Shown piece by piece: positions 36,871-47,489 of a stretch of DNA of 64,000 nt; positions within the stretch are counted from its first letter, which is position 1, and each line of letters opens with the position of its first letter. The stretch is from the NCBI RefSeq assembly GCF_036588685.1, contig NC_086376.1, forward strand, positions 58,241,166 to 58,305,165, in the 5' to 3' direction. Source of the stretch: Mytilus trossulus. Taxonomy: Eukaryota; Mollusca; Bivalvia; Mytilida; Mytilidae. The notes beneath the pieces are model-generated. The model was not told the origin of the DNA. It was given only the letters and a program-made list of their open reading frames with translations, and did not search any database. The translations under genes were made by a program, and so were the position numbers.

Positions 36871-37360
36871 CCGCATGCCCAAGGACAAGGACATGTGTTA
36901 AATCATGGTTTCTAAAGTATTCCCGCACTTTTACAGTTACGGAAGACAGAAACGTCAAGTCGATTTGGAGGACTGTTTCACATAAACTGTCAAAAATAAA
37001 AAATAAAGAATAATTTTATTTTGAAATATTGCTGGAGCTCATTCTTAAATTCCTGTCAAAACTTCGAACTATAATGTAAATTTTGTTGTAAATTGTAAAT
37101 TTATGTGGCTTAGTTATGATTTTTCCTGTTTAGAATTGTTTTTATCTTATTGATCAGTATATCGTAAAATGATATTCTTGGTTGTCACATGATTATTGGA
37201 ATTTGACAAATATATAGTTATGGACAATAATGACATCAAGGTCAAACTCTAGCATTTGGTATGCTAGTATATCCTAGTGGTGGCCTCAAATATCATGTCG
37301 TCACTGGAAAACCTAACTTTTCCTTATCAGAGCTGTTCGGTGCTAGTTCTGTGAATCAAT

Positions 37361-37400
37361 ATGGACACGTTTATAGTGCTTATATTATGTTTTGCTCGAG
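37361..37400 (+). CDS. PGRP-S exon 1: signal peptide
   Basis: ATG preceded by GAATCAAT; encodes MDTFIVLILCFAR plus one base. The donor is CGAG/GTAAGA. A pyrimidine-rich CTTTTCCTTATCAG ends at 37330 and may be a 5' UTR acceptor. Confidence 0.8.
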
Positions 37401-40400
37401 GTAAGACTTATTTTTAAAGGATATTGTATCTTAGATATTAATTCCATGAGATAGCCTTCAGTTAACTCAATCATTTTCTGTTGGTGCAGAAAAGACAAAC
37501 TTCAGAAAACAGTTGGGACATTGCTATATTTTATTTACGTCGTATTTATTGAGAATGTCCTTGTATGCAAACCTTTGCCACACTTCGGCAAATGGAACTT
37601 GTTTTAGCTGCTTTGATGTTCCTATATTCCGTATGTTAAACAAGGATGATATCCGGCTCTGTTTACAATGGCTTCGTCAATTTGATAAGTTAATAAACTG
37701 TTACGTCGTGGTCCCATTTGTTAAAACCCGGCAACAAATCAGCGCCTCAAAAAATCACAGTATTTGATATATTTATTTCCAAATTTATACATTTTGTATA
37801 TAAGAAATCTGTTTTGCCGCAGATCGCTGGCAATTAAACTGTCACTAATATAGCTGAAAATATGAGGTTAGCGGCAGATCGCCAATTATGGCAACTGTAG
37901 ATTACAATGACTACCACAGCTTGTGGTAGTTGTGGTAGTTGGAGATAAGATAAGAACATTTAGATCACCGTTACCGTGGAAACACAGGTAAAGGGTCAAA
38001 CCTTTACAGTGTTCATCTGTTGTGAAAGATACTTTTTATGAAACAGAATGTTTTGCGATGCAGCGAATTCTGCAACATCGAGGCATAGTTAATTCAGTCT
38101 TTGAGGAAAGTTATTTTACATCAATCAGAATTTTTCACGTGTTCATTTATTTAAATACACGTAGGTGTCCAGAAATGTCAACTCAAAAAGTCACCTAAAA
38201 TTATAACATAAACCAAAGCAGTAGCTAACTCGTAAAATATTTATAAGACAGACAAGATATCAGTATAAAAGTTTTACTAATTTTCACAAGTTTTGACTCT
38301 TTTTTTATTTCTTGCATTTCATTCATATCTCAATGATTCGATCATATTTCTTTTCTTATTTTTATTCAGATCCTTCAAATTCAGTTTGATAATGAGAGTC
38401 TAGGCACTACTTGATTAAATAGCAACATATTTGTAAAACAATACCAGTCATGGAAATTTCAAGCAATGGTGTTTCTTCTGTGACATGTCCTTAGTTTTAA
38501 GTGTTTTGTTACTTCCTTACGTTACTGATTTTAGTATTCCAATGTTAACATTGTCCACATTCGTCGACCAAACAACACAACAGAATGTTAGACTTTAAAT
38601 GGCATCTGCACCTGCAGGCACAAATCATTATAAAAATAGGACAATCAAACAACACAATTATGTGTCCACACTTGCTATGCTTACGACTGGGAGGGACTGT
38701 GTGCTTTTGGTTTAATGCTAAGTTCAATTGTGTTCTGCTTTTTCTTAGATCCAAAATCAGAAGTAATTTTACGTCAGAATTTAAAGTTCAGTAACCACCA
38801 ATGAGATAAGGGTCTCATTAAACTCAATAATAACCAACATAGCACTTATAGGTGAAAGGTGATTTTCGAATGTAATAGTTTTTACTTTTTTTCATTTTAT
38901 CTAAGTCACATGGGGGACTATTTGTACACTGTAGGTATATACACGCAAAACATTGTACTTTTGAATAAAAACACAGTTTTTATTATATTGTGTAGTTGTC
39001 ATGTCCTGTGATAATGTGGTAACCAGAGACCAATGGGGAGCCAGACCTTCGAAGAGCATTAACCTGATGTCAACGCCTGTTGGTTTTGTATTCATCCATC
39101 ACACAGCCATGAGTTACTGCTTTGACCAGAACGCATGCTCACAGCAACTTAAAGTCATTCAGAATTTTCATATGGACAATCGCAGTAAGTTTGTTTTAAC
39201 CCCCTGTCCTTTAAAAGATAAGTTTTATGTCTTATTTTTCAGTTTAAAAAACATGGTTATTTGGCTGTTGTTCGGTGGATTGGGATACAAAGTACACTAC
39301 TAAAATTATGCAAAAAAGCTTCTTTTTTTTTTAAATATACACAAATCCCCCTTGGTGTTTACGTGGTAATGTGCTCTCCTCGAATACAGGGGTAAGTAGG
39401 TTTAATACCTGGTCGGGTCTCACCAAAGATTTAATTTATTTATATACTGCATTTCTGCAAAACAGCATTTAGGGTCAGCAAACGAACTATGTATGCAAGT
39501 TTGGCGACATGGATTAATGCACACTACATTACCACCACGAAACCATTCCCAGTAAAACAAATATTGATATTACTTTATATATTCTCGTCCTGAATTGCAG
39601 ACATTAGACTTAAAACACATGCGTATCGGCATCGCCATCGTAATACAATATTGGGGAATGGATATACTTTGACAAGCAGCAGATTTAAAAAAAACATGCA
39701 GTAGTCAGTACTTCGGTACTGCCGTACTGGTATGAAAATACGGATTTTTTTGTGTTATTAGAATTTGCTGTTACAAAGTATTAGAAATTATTAGAAATTA
39801 AGGAATGTATCTCCCTCATGCAAAGCTCTGATTCCTTTCACGAATTTGGCTATACTTTTTGGACCTTTTGGATTATAGCTCTTCATCTTTTATGTATGCT
39901 TTGGATTTCAAATATTTAGGCCACGAGCATCACTGAGGAGACATGTATTGTCGAAATGCGCATCTGGTGTAACAAAATTGGTACCGTTGATTTTATTACT
40001 TCCACTGGGTCGATGCCTCTGCTTGTGGACTATTAGTCCCCGAGGGTATCACCAGCCCAGTAGCCAGTACTTCGGTACTGGCATGAAAATACGGATTTTT
40101 TGTGTTATTAAAATTTGCTGTTACAAAATATTAGAAATTATTAGAAATTAAGGAATGTATCTCCCTCATGCAAAGCTCTGATTCCTTTCACAAATTTGGC
40201 TATACTTTTTGGACCTTTTGGATTATAGCTCTTCATCTTTTATGTATGCAAATGGATTTCAAATATTTAGGCCACGAGCATCACTGAGGAGACATGTATT
40301 GTCGAAATGCGCATCTGGTGTAACAAAATTGGTACCGTTGATTCTATTGGACAATGTTATAAAATACTGTCGTGGTGTATTTTTTTAAAAATTTTACTAT

Positions 40401-40850
40401 TTAGATTTTATATTACATTTTTACTACAAATAAAGAAACTGTAACAGCTAATTTGAATTACAACATTATTTTTCAGCATGGGACGATATTGGATACAACT
40501 TTCTGATAGGAGAGGACGGTCAAGTATATGAAGCACGAGGATGGGACAGAGTCGGGGCACATACGTACGGCTGGAATGACATTGCAGTTGCGTTTTCTAT
40601 CATGGGAAATTTTAATGATCGTGTGCCCAACGACAAGGCTTTGACTGCACTTAAGAATGTTATTGAATGTGGTATCAGAATGGGAAAGATAACTCATAAT
40701 TATAAGATGTACGGACATAGGGATGTAAGACAGACTGAGTGTCCAGGGAACAGTTTATACGCTTTGATACAGACTTGGCCTCACTTTGGTCATACAAAAC
40801 CAGTAAAACCAACCAGTTCATCACATCACCAGACTCAAACAAGCGACTGA
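37361..40850 (+). CDS. Short secreted peptidoglycan recognition protein (PGRP-S), predicted zinc amidase, 3 exons, 200 aa
   Basis: Exons 37361-37400, 38996-39184 and 40477-40850 join in one 603-nt frame; introns are phase 1 with AG/GT borders. A short hydrophobic signal peptide (residues 1-17) precedes a complete PGRP/N-acetylmuramoyl-L-alanine amidase domain (about 20-180). Visible motifs are TRDQWGARP (23-31), IHHTA (47-51), DIGYNFLIGEDG (80-91), RGWDRVGAHTYGWN (97-110), IMGNF (118-122), YGHRDV (155-160) and TECPG (163-167). Predicted zinc ligands are H48, H157 and C165, with catalytic Y83, all present, so hydrolysis of peptidoglycan stem peptides is expected. Cysteine pairs 18/141 and 55/61 match family disulfides. 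A His/Ser/Thr-rich tail (181-200) follows the domain. It would act outside the cell against bacteria. Lys- or DAP-type preference cannot be read safely. Confidence 0.95.
37910..37954 (+). promoter_or_regulatory. RUNX/GATA site cluster in PGRP-S intron 1
   Basis: Within 45 bp there are three RUNX-type sites (ACCACA 37913-37918, TGTGGT 37922-37927 and 37931-37936) followed by two overlapping GATAAG sites (37944-37949, 37949-37954). The first two RUNX sites form an inverted repeat. RUNX plus GATA is a known blood-cell enhancer grammar; use here in haemocytes is inference. Confidence 0.35.
38996..39184 (+). CDS. PGRP-S exon 2: N-terminal half of the amidase domain
   Basis: 189 nt, acceptor TATATTGTGTAG, donor CGCA/GTAAGT. 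Residues 14-76 include the end of the signal peptide, the first disulfide cysteines and the first zinc-ligand histidine (H48). Confidence 0.93.
39927..39970 (+). ncRNA. Hammerhead ribozyme-like motif, subfamily B, first copy of a tandem dimer in PGRP-S intron 2
   Basis: Stem I GCATCA/TGGTGT, core CTGAGGA, stem II GAC/GTC, GAAA, stem III AT-GCGC-AT and triplet ATC; predicted cut after 39964. All invariant core bases are present. Confidence 0.72.
40278..40321 (+). ncRNA. Hammerhead ribozyme-like motif, subfamily B, second copy of a tandem dimer in PGRP-S intron 2
   Basis: Same sequence over the motif as the copy at 39927, exactly 351 nt downstream; predicted cut after 40315. Cleavage at both sites would release 39965-40315. 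Confidence 0.72.
40477..40850 (+). CDS. PGRP-S exon 3: C-terminal half of the amidase domain and tail
   Basis: 374 nt, acceptor TTATTTTTCAG, stop TGA at 40848-40850. It carries Y83, H157 and C165 and the hydrophilic His/Ser/Thr-rich tail. Confidence 0.95.
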
Positions 40851-40876
40851 TACCGTCATTGGTTGTGTTTGGGAAT

Positions 40877-40882
40877 ATTAAA
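40877..40882 (+). terminator. Weak candidate polyadenylation signal of PGRP-S
   Basis: ATTAAA 26 nt after the stop. It is very close, and no AATAAA was seen nearby, so the true 3' end may be elsewhere. Confidence 0.2.
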
Positions 40883-41091
40883 ATAATCATGTTTGTCTGT
40901 TTGTGTAGTTTTGATGTGTGTATGTGTATGTTTTTGTTTTCAGAAAATTAATCAATGTTATAAAAAAAAATATGTGTCCTTGTGTCTATATGGTAAGTTC
41001 AGAAAAATATGTGTAGAGGCTTTTAAAAGCAGAAATGTCATGTTTATGCTCTGACTCTCAAATATACAAGAATTCGTCTAGAAAATACTCA

Positions 41092-42460
41092 TAATATATA
41101 TGTTACAGGCATTTTCTAAATTTAGGCATTTTGTAAAATGACTGAATTTTCAGGCAATTTATAAAATGGCTTAACTTGACAGGCATTATACAAAATGACT
41201 AAAAATACCTAGTCATTTTGTAAAATGACTGAAATTTTGAAGCAAAATACCAAAAATTGCCTGTTCAGTTTCAGGCAATTTATAGAAGAAGGATGTCATT
41301 GACAAATGTGAACAAAAACATGATATTTTGCAAACAAATGGTTCCGTAGAATTATTTATTTTCCAAAACCATTCTGGGAAGGTTTGTTTGTCATATGATA
41401 TGTTCTTTTTAGTAAAGAAAAGTACGTACAATTTTTGTCATATTGTCTTATTTGTAGACTGTAATTTTCTGAATTTTAATACGGTTTACAGTTTATCTCT
41501 TGATATGAAAGATAATAACCAAAACTTCAAAAATTCCTTAAAACTGAATTCAAAAGACAAATGACAGTGCTTTGAGAAGATAAGCGTCTCATGTGAAAGA
41601 AGAATCACCCATCATGGGCAGACCTGCTTCGCGGTCAGTGAAAAGCTATAAGCCAAAAGATACAAGTCAAACTAATGCTTTGAACTAGCTGTTAGATAAC
41701 TGCGAAAACTCTCAGATCTGTTCATTGTGTCTTTTTGTGTCGGGATGTATAAGTACCCGGTCACGCCCACTTGTATTTTTTGTCTATCTGATGAGTTAAG
41801 CCTTTTTCAACTGATTTTTATAGTTCGTTCTTATGTTGTACTGTTATACCACTGTTCCAGATTAGGGGAGGGTTGGGATCCCGCTATAACATGTTTAACC
41901 CCGCCACATTATTTATGTATGTGCCTGTCCCAAGTCAGGAGCCTGTAATTCAGTGGTTGTCGTTTGTTTATGTGTTACATATTTGTTTTTCGTTCATTTT
42001 TTTACATAAATAAGGCCGTTAGTTCAAGGCTTTTCTCGTTTGAATTGTTTTACATTGTCTTATCGGGGCCTTTTATAGCTGACTATATGCGGTATGGGCT
42101 TTGCTCATTGTTGAAGGCCGTACGGTGACCTATAGTTGTTAATGTTTGTGTCAATTTGGTCTTTTGTGGATAGTTGTCTCATTGGCAATCATACCACATC
42201 TTCTTTTTTATAATCACTATATTATGTACTTTGATTTTTGGAACCTATGATAAAGAAGATATTCATGTGTGACGCATGTCCTTATTGCAAACAACAATGG
42301 TGTCGAACGTTAAGGGTTTTTCAGTAAAGGTAATGAAACAGCAAAATAATTATGATTCAGGTTTCTCAATCTTTGGTTGAAGTGCTAAGACTAGATTTTA
42401 CGCCAAACAATGTATTTCGAAAAATCAGGACAAATATTGTGTAACAGTTCTGTCATCCAA
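41092..42460. mobile_element. Second copy of the foldback element, split by another repeat and lacking its right end
   Basis: The left inverted end (41092-41290) matches 6115-6300. Sequence near 42380-42450 (CAGGACAAATATTGTGTAACAG) matches the inner part of the first copy at about 7100-7125. In between sits a full-length copy of another dispersed repeat. The terminal right repeat is missing. Confidence 0.5.
41655..42212 (+). repeat. Longest copy of the abundant GCCAATGAGACAACT dispersed family
   Basis: Runs from CTTTGAACTAGCTGTTAGATAAC through TACCCGGTCACGCCC, GGGTTGGGATCCCGCTA, CAGGAGCCTGTAATTCAG, GAAGGCCGTACGGTGACC and GTTGTCTCATTGGCAATCAT. No coding capacity seen. I recognise it as very common in mussel sequences. 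Confidence 0.65.
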
Positions 42461-43079
42461 ACATTTCGAGAAATGATAAATAATTGTAAATTTTTTTGGT
42501 ATAATTCAGTAAAATTTATTCTTAATTATTTAAACTCTTCTTTTTTAATTCAGTAATTATCATAAATAAAACTGCTGGAATGTTCAAAGCTTTCTTTTCT
42601 TTTTGTTTTGTTTTGGAAAATGAGTTTAATCAATAATGTATATAGGTTATCAGTTTATATAGATTAAATTTAGAACATATCTCGGTCGACAATTTCACAT
42701 GTATAAACCGTCAAAAATCTTTCTATTTCCTTCAATAAACTTCTAAGATGATCATAAATTATTATATATACGTCTGCTGGTGTTTAAGTTTGTTTTAAAA
42801 TGAATTTGCCAATTTAAATCTTTGAATATGTCCTGAATGCAAGTTTTGTTTGCATTTGAATTCTGCACGAATATTTCCCAGACTTTGCACCAGTTAGCAT
42901 CCATGCATGTGTTATGATCATAATTATACAGTATTTTAACAGCAGATTATATAATATTAAAATGACCCTAAGCGCTATACATCATATATCAATTTAAATA
43001 CACAAGTATTTATCATGAATAAAATATCAAAATTGAGCTTATGAGAATCGAACCATAATAAATAAATGGGCATATTTTG

Positions 43080-43275
43080 TTTATATAGATTGGACCGTTG
43101 GTTTTCCCGTTTGGATGGTTTTACACTGGTAATTTTGGGGCCCTTTATAGCTTGTTGTTCGGTGTGAGCCAAGGCTCCGTGTTGAAGGCCGTACTTTAAC
43201 CTATAATGGTTTAATTTTTAAATTGTTATTTGGATGGAGAGTTGTCTCATTGGCACTCACACCACATCTTCCTAT
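43080..43275 (+). repeat. Short subfamily copy of the GCCAATGAGACAACT family
   Basis: Nearly identical to 55140-55350: TTTGGGGCCCTTTATAGCTT, GTGAGCCAAGGCTCCGTG, GTTGTCTCATTGGCACTCAC. Confidence 0.6.
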
Positions 43276-43904
43276 ATCTATATAGTAAAATAAAAAGACA
43301 TAAAAATAGTTCAAATAAAAATGAATTAGAAATTCAAAAGTAGTAAGTTATGAATTTAAAAAAAATGTAATCATACCCGATTCCTTAATTTTTAATACAA
43401 AAAAAAAACAACATATATTTAAAACAGTTTTCGCTTCACGAAATAAATTTTAAAAAAATATTCGAACTATAGAATGTCTATCGGGGGAAAAAATCAGAAA
43501 AGTACATAATGATGTTGAATTATTGATTAAATAGAATTTCAAGGCTTAAATAAATTTAATCAGACAATGAAAAGAAATTCTCTCAAGCAAAATGTACGAA
43601 TTCTATTTTAGACAAATCATACCCTTAGAGGTGTAACGAAATCACTAATAACTGATCTAGTTTCTTCTCTATATCAATCCAAATAACGCTGAATTGCTTA
43701 CCAACGGGAAACACAATCCGATTTCATCTTTTCTTTAAAATACAAATTTGATTGTCCAAAAAACAATTCGACTGTTACACAGTATCATCAACGTTGAAGT
43801 TACACTACACACCTATCAAAAAAGAAAATGAAATAATAAATGGCGTTATTTGTGGTTAACCAAAAACAATTCCAAACAATAGAAAATATTGAATATATAC
43901 CAAG

Positions 43905-44072
43905 GATTTGTGTAGGTTTAGATTTTGATTGTGGGACTTTTTGTAGCTGACTATAGGCTGTTTTTGGTTTTTCTCGTGGGCTGTACGATGGATGACCTTT
44001 GTTGTTAATTCTATGTCATTTGGTCTCTGGTGAAGGGTTTTATTATTGGCACTCATACCGCATCTTCGTATT
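43905..44072 (+). repeat. Decayed copy of the GCCAATGAGACAACT family
   Basis: GTAGCTGACTATAGGCTG followed by GGCACTCATACCGCATCTTC. Confidence 0.4.
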
Positions 44073-44332
44073 GTTATAGTTCAAGCTATAAAGCACAGTT
44101 TAAAATAAATAATCATGATACATACAAAATCATCATGAATATCATTGATATGTTTACAATTTTGAATTATCTGTTTACAAAACTCGAAACACTATGAGCT
44201 GTTTTATAAATAGATGACGTTTTTCCCCAGTAATAGATTACCTTATCTACATGTAGGTGGTAAAGATTTCGGAACTCTGGATCCTCATTAAAACTCTTCA
44301 GCTTCGTACTTTATTTTTTTTATTTTATTTTA

Positions 44333-44462
44333 GCGAGATTAATGAGTCTTCTAACGAAATTTGCGTCTGATGTTAAATTGTTAAAGTTTGTTACTAAGTT
44401 TTATCTATGATGAGTTTATAGAATATGTATTGTCGAAATGCGTATCTGGTGCAAGAAAATTG
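44333..44462 (+). repeat. Two decayed hammerhead-repeat fragments in a row, subfamily A then B
   Basis: 44333-44372 is a degraded subfamily A motif. 44424-44462 is the 3' half of a subfamily B motif (stem II loop, GAAA, stem III with GTAT, GGTGC) lacking CTGANGA. Confidence 0.45.
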
Positions 44463-44580
44463 GTACCGTTAATTTTATTATACAGAGCAGACCAGCAAGT
44501 CACGCGGAAAGCAACACGATTTTCAGCTATTTAGATATCCTGACAATAGATCTGTAGCAACAAAAAAAGTATGCTAAGAT

Positions 44581-44654
44581 TAAGTACGCATTGTAGAATT
44601 AGCATTTACTGCGTATTTAAGTACGCATTGTAGAATTAGCATTTACTACGGATT
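44581..44654 (+). repeat. 37-bp tandem duplication
   Basis: TAAGTACGCATTGTAGAATT...GCATTTACT occurs twice in a row. Confidence 0.85.
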
Positions 44655-44879
44655 TCAGAACGCTGTAAAATAAATTATGAGAAAATCAAAACGGCAGAAT
44701 TAAAACAATACGAGTAAAGAAACATGCATAATCCATTAATGACAAAACGGAGACTAGATTTTTCCAATATTGATCTTCAATAATCAGGGAACTAAGATTC
44801 AAAACACAAGATCAAAATTAAAAAAAAAAATAGGAAAGGTTACCCAAGTCTACTTGATTTTTACAGTTCTATGTTTCTG

Positions 44880-45190
44880 TTATGCTGCACTGCTCTGTCC
44901 GGGATTAGGGAGTTGAACGCTCATGATCAAATTTGTTGTGGTTGGTTACTGTCTGTCATAGTTATGTATTTCGTTTATCATTGTAAAAGATATAAAGCAC
45001 TCTTATTTCTCGTTTGAATTGTTTTACAATCTGTCATCCCAGGGCCATTTTAAAACTGTACTGTTAACTTATACAGTATTTGTTTCGCACATTGCTGACG
45101 GCTGTTAGAATACTGTGACGTGTACAGGTTCACATATTTGTCCTTTGATCGTTAATGGATAATGAAAATCATACCACATCTCCAAACTTT
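44880..45190 (+). repeat. Decayed copy of the GCCAATGAGACAACT family
   Basis: GTTATGCTGCACTGCTCTG, CGTTTGAATTGTTTTACA and ATCATACCACATCTCC occur in family order. Confidence 0.4.
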
Positions 45191-45378
45191 TATTTTATCA
45201 TGTATCTTACAATATGCCTGCAATAGCAAATTGAGAGAAATATGTAATATACATACATGTTAACACAAAATATACATACGAATATAACATTTGATATCAT
45301 ACAGAACATATACATGTGGTGGTGGTATGCCGTAAATACTACACAGACGTTCTTACATTTTTGTAAGAATGAAATTTA

Positions 45379-45545
45379 GGAGATAACTGTATTGTATTTT
45401 AAGATTGGCCTTCGTAAAACGTCGATTTTACTGTCGCAAATTGAGTTTACCTAGCGACGCGGAGCGGTGATAGGTAAACGGATATTTGCGACAGTAAAAT
45501 CAAGTTTTACGAAGGCCAAGCTTAAAATACAATACAGTTATCTCC
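45379..45545. mobile_element. 167-bp near-perfect palindrome, MITE-like
   Basis: GGAGATAACTGTATTGTATT and the mirrored AATACAATACAGTTATCTCC are perfect outer arms. The inner arms carry GGCCTTCGTAAAAC and TTTACTGTCGCAAAT with few mismatches around a GC-rich centre (GCGACGCGGAGCGGTGA). Confidence 0.65.
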
Positions 45546-45934
45546 ATTCTAAACGTATTTCTACCTTTCGTACGCTTCAGAATGGTTTCAATATAGACAA
45601 AAAGAAGATTTTGAGGCTCAGAATGTGACAATCTTATTTATTTTTTGAGAAATTACGAGGAAATTACATACCCAATAAATATCGGAATTCAAAATGGTGG
45701 CTTTCTTAGTTACGGACTGGTAGAACGTGGAATCTAACCCCTCAAAATAGTTGTCAACGTCCAATGAAAATTGTCGTTACAAACTTATTGCATTAGAATT
45801 AAAAATTCTTCTACATTCAAGTCCGTGCGTTTCACAGAGAGTCATAGTAAACAAACATCATAAACACATCACAACTTAAGGCTTCTGCTGAACATTTGAA
45901 GTTCCCTTCTATGTATTAGTTACCTAAACTACTC

Positions 45935-46864
45935 AAACCACCAGTAAAATTTAGTTTCATCTCGGCTTCTAGTAATTGTTCTACAACTAGTGTTTTCAAC
46001 AAGTTCCTTAACTACTATCAAAGAACTTATCATAAACTATTGTAATAAAATATATGAAAATCGTGGAATAACTATTTTTGGAGTGTACAAAAATCTTGGG
46101 ATGTTTTAGATAAATTACGTGCTTTTGGCTGTCCTTTTGATTCTGTTAACAGTGTTGACTTTTCTACTCTTTACACTACACTTCCACACAATCTTATCAA
46201 ACAAAAGTTTTTTCATTTTAAAATTAAATGGTCTGTTGTTAAATCTGAATGCAAATATATTTGTTGCAACTCATGTAAAGCCTTCTTCTCTTATGAGAAA
46301 GGTAAATATGCTAGATATACTTAATGGAGGTGTGATGATAAGATCAAAGCTGTTAATTTCCTCCTTGATAATATTTATGTACGTTTCGGCAACATAGTTT
46401 ATCGACGGCTAGTTGGAATTCATATGGGCACTAATTGCACCCTTTTAATAGCAGACTTGTTTTGTACTGTTATATCAATCACAGTTTATGACCAAACTCA
46501 GTAAATACCCGTCTAAATTGCATTTAATTGATAAATCCAACAACACTTACCGTTATCATGATGATATTGTTTCGTTAAATAATCAAGAATTTTGTCATTA
46601 TGCTGCTGAAATTTACCCAAAGAAACTTACCTTAAACGAATCAAATTTAAACTGGGATAAATCTTCTTTCCTAGATTAAGATATTTCTGTTTTACAAGGG
46701 AAACTCCACACTAAACGACAATTGGACGATTTTTCGAACCCTATTGTAAATTTTCCCTTTTTGGCTGAGGATGTTCCTTTTTATCTTACGTTGTTTATAT
46801 TTCACAACTCGTTCGCTATGCCCTTGTCTGTTGTGACGTTTTTGATTTTCACGAACTATATATT
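45935..46864 (+). pseudogene. Reverse transcriptase remnant (Penelope-like or related retroelement)
   Basis: Frame-broken pieces on the plus strand read in order as an RT. They show a VDFSTLYTTLPHNLI segment (near 46150), RRLVGIHMGTNCTLLIADL (near 46420), the catalytic YxDD box as YHDD (near 46550), ELTLNESNLN-like SNLNWDKSSFLD (near 46660) and NPIVNFPFL (near 46750), then YISQLVRYA after a frameshift. Several stops and shifts make it non-functional. Clade assignment is uncertain. Confidence 0.65.
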
Positions 46865-46929
46865 ACTGGTTACCAATTCAACACTGTAATTAGATCATTG
46901 AATATTGTTTTTACATTATTATATATTAC

Positions 46930-47135
46930 AGTATTAATATTGACCTATTTGAATTGTTTTACATTGTCATTTCGGGGCATTTTAATTCAGTATAGCTAAC
47001 TATGCGGTATGGGCTTTGATCATGGTTGAAGGCCGTACGGTGACCTATAGTTGTTAATGTCTGTGTGATGTTGGTCTCTTTTGGACACGGCGGTTGTGTC
47101 ATTAGCAATTATACCACATCTTCTTTTTCATAATA
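46930..47135 (+). repeat. Copy of the GCCAATGAGACAACT family
   Basis: GAATTGTTTTACATTGTC, GAAGGCCGTACGGTGACC and ATACCACATCTTC. It follows the RT remnant. Confidence 0.55.
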
Positions 47136-47339
47136 GGTTATCAGTAAATTAAAAGCAAACTAAATATCATGGTTATATATATATATACCCACTCATGGAT
47201 CTACAATCTGTCGGTGCTCGTATCCTGGCATTGCACGAGGTCATGTTTATCTCTGACTGTTTTTAACTTCTTTACACTAAATCCATTGGATGTTAGAAGT
47301 GAACTGATTAATAATTTAATAGTCTTAGATGCATGAGTT

Positions 47340-47480
47340 TGTTTAATTACGGTTGTTAGTGGCTTTGAACTAGCTGTCAGTAACTGTGATTACTTTCAGA
47401 TCTGTACTTCGTGTCTTTTTGCTGATAGATGTTCAAGTACCCGGCCACGTCCACATGCATTTGTAGCATTTATATCCTCA
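47340..47480 (+). repeat. Left-end fragment of the GCCAATGAGACAACT family
   Basis: CTTTGAACTAGCTGTCAG, CAGATCTGTACTTCGTGTC and AAGTACCCGGCCACGTCC match the left part of the copy at 41655. Confidence 0.5.
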
Positions 47481-47489
47481 TCACTCAGC

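Larger units (their letters stand above)
39701..40350 (+). repeat. Tandem dimer of a hammerhead-bearing repeat (retrozyme-like), about 350-bp unit
   Basis: Two near-identical blocks run in direct tandem within PGRP-S intron 2; both contain GTCAGTACTTCGGTACT or a close match, GAAATTATTAGAAATTAAGG and the hammerhead. The linker between them (about 39999-40060, with CCCCGAGGGTATCACCAG) matches the minus-strand element at 30935-31290. Small tandem hammerhead units are the hallmark of retrozyme-type elements. Confidence 0.7.

Noticed and set aside
37300..37330. NF-kappaB site before PGRP-S (GGAAAACC near CTTTTCC)
   Set aside because: It departs from the consensus at key positions; too weak to list.
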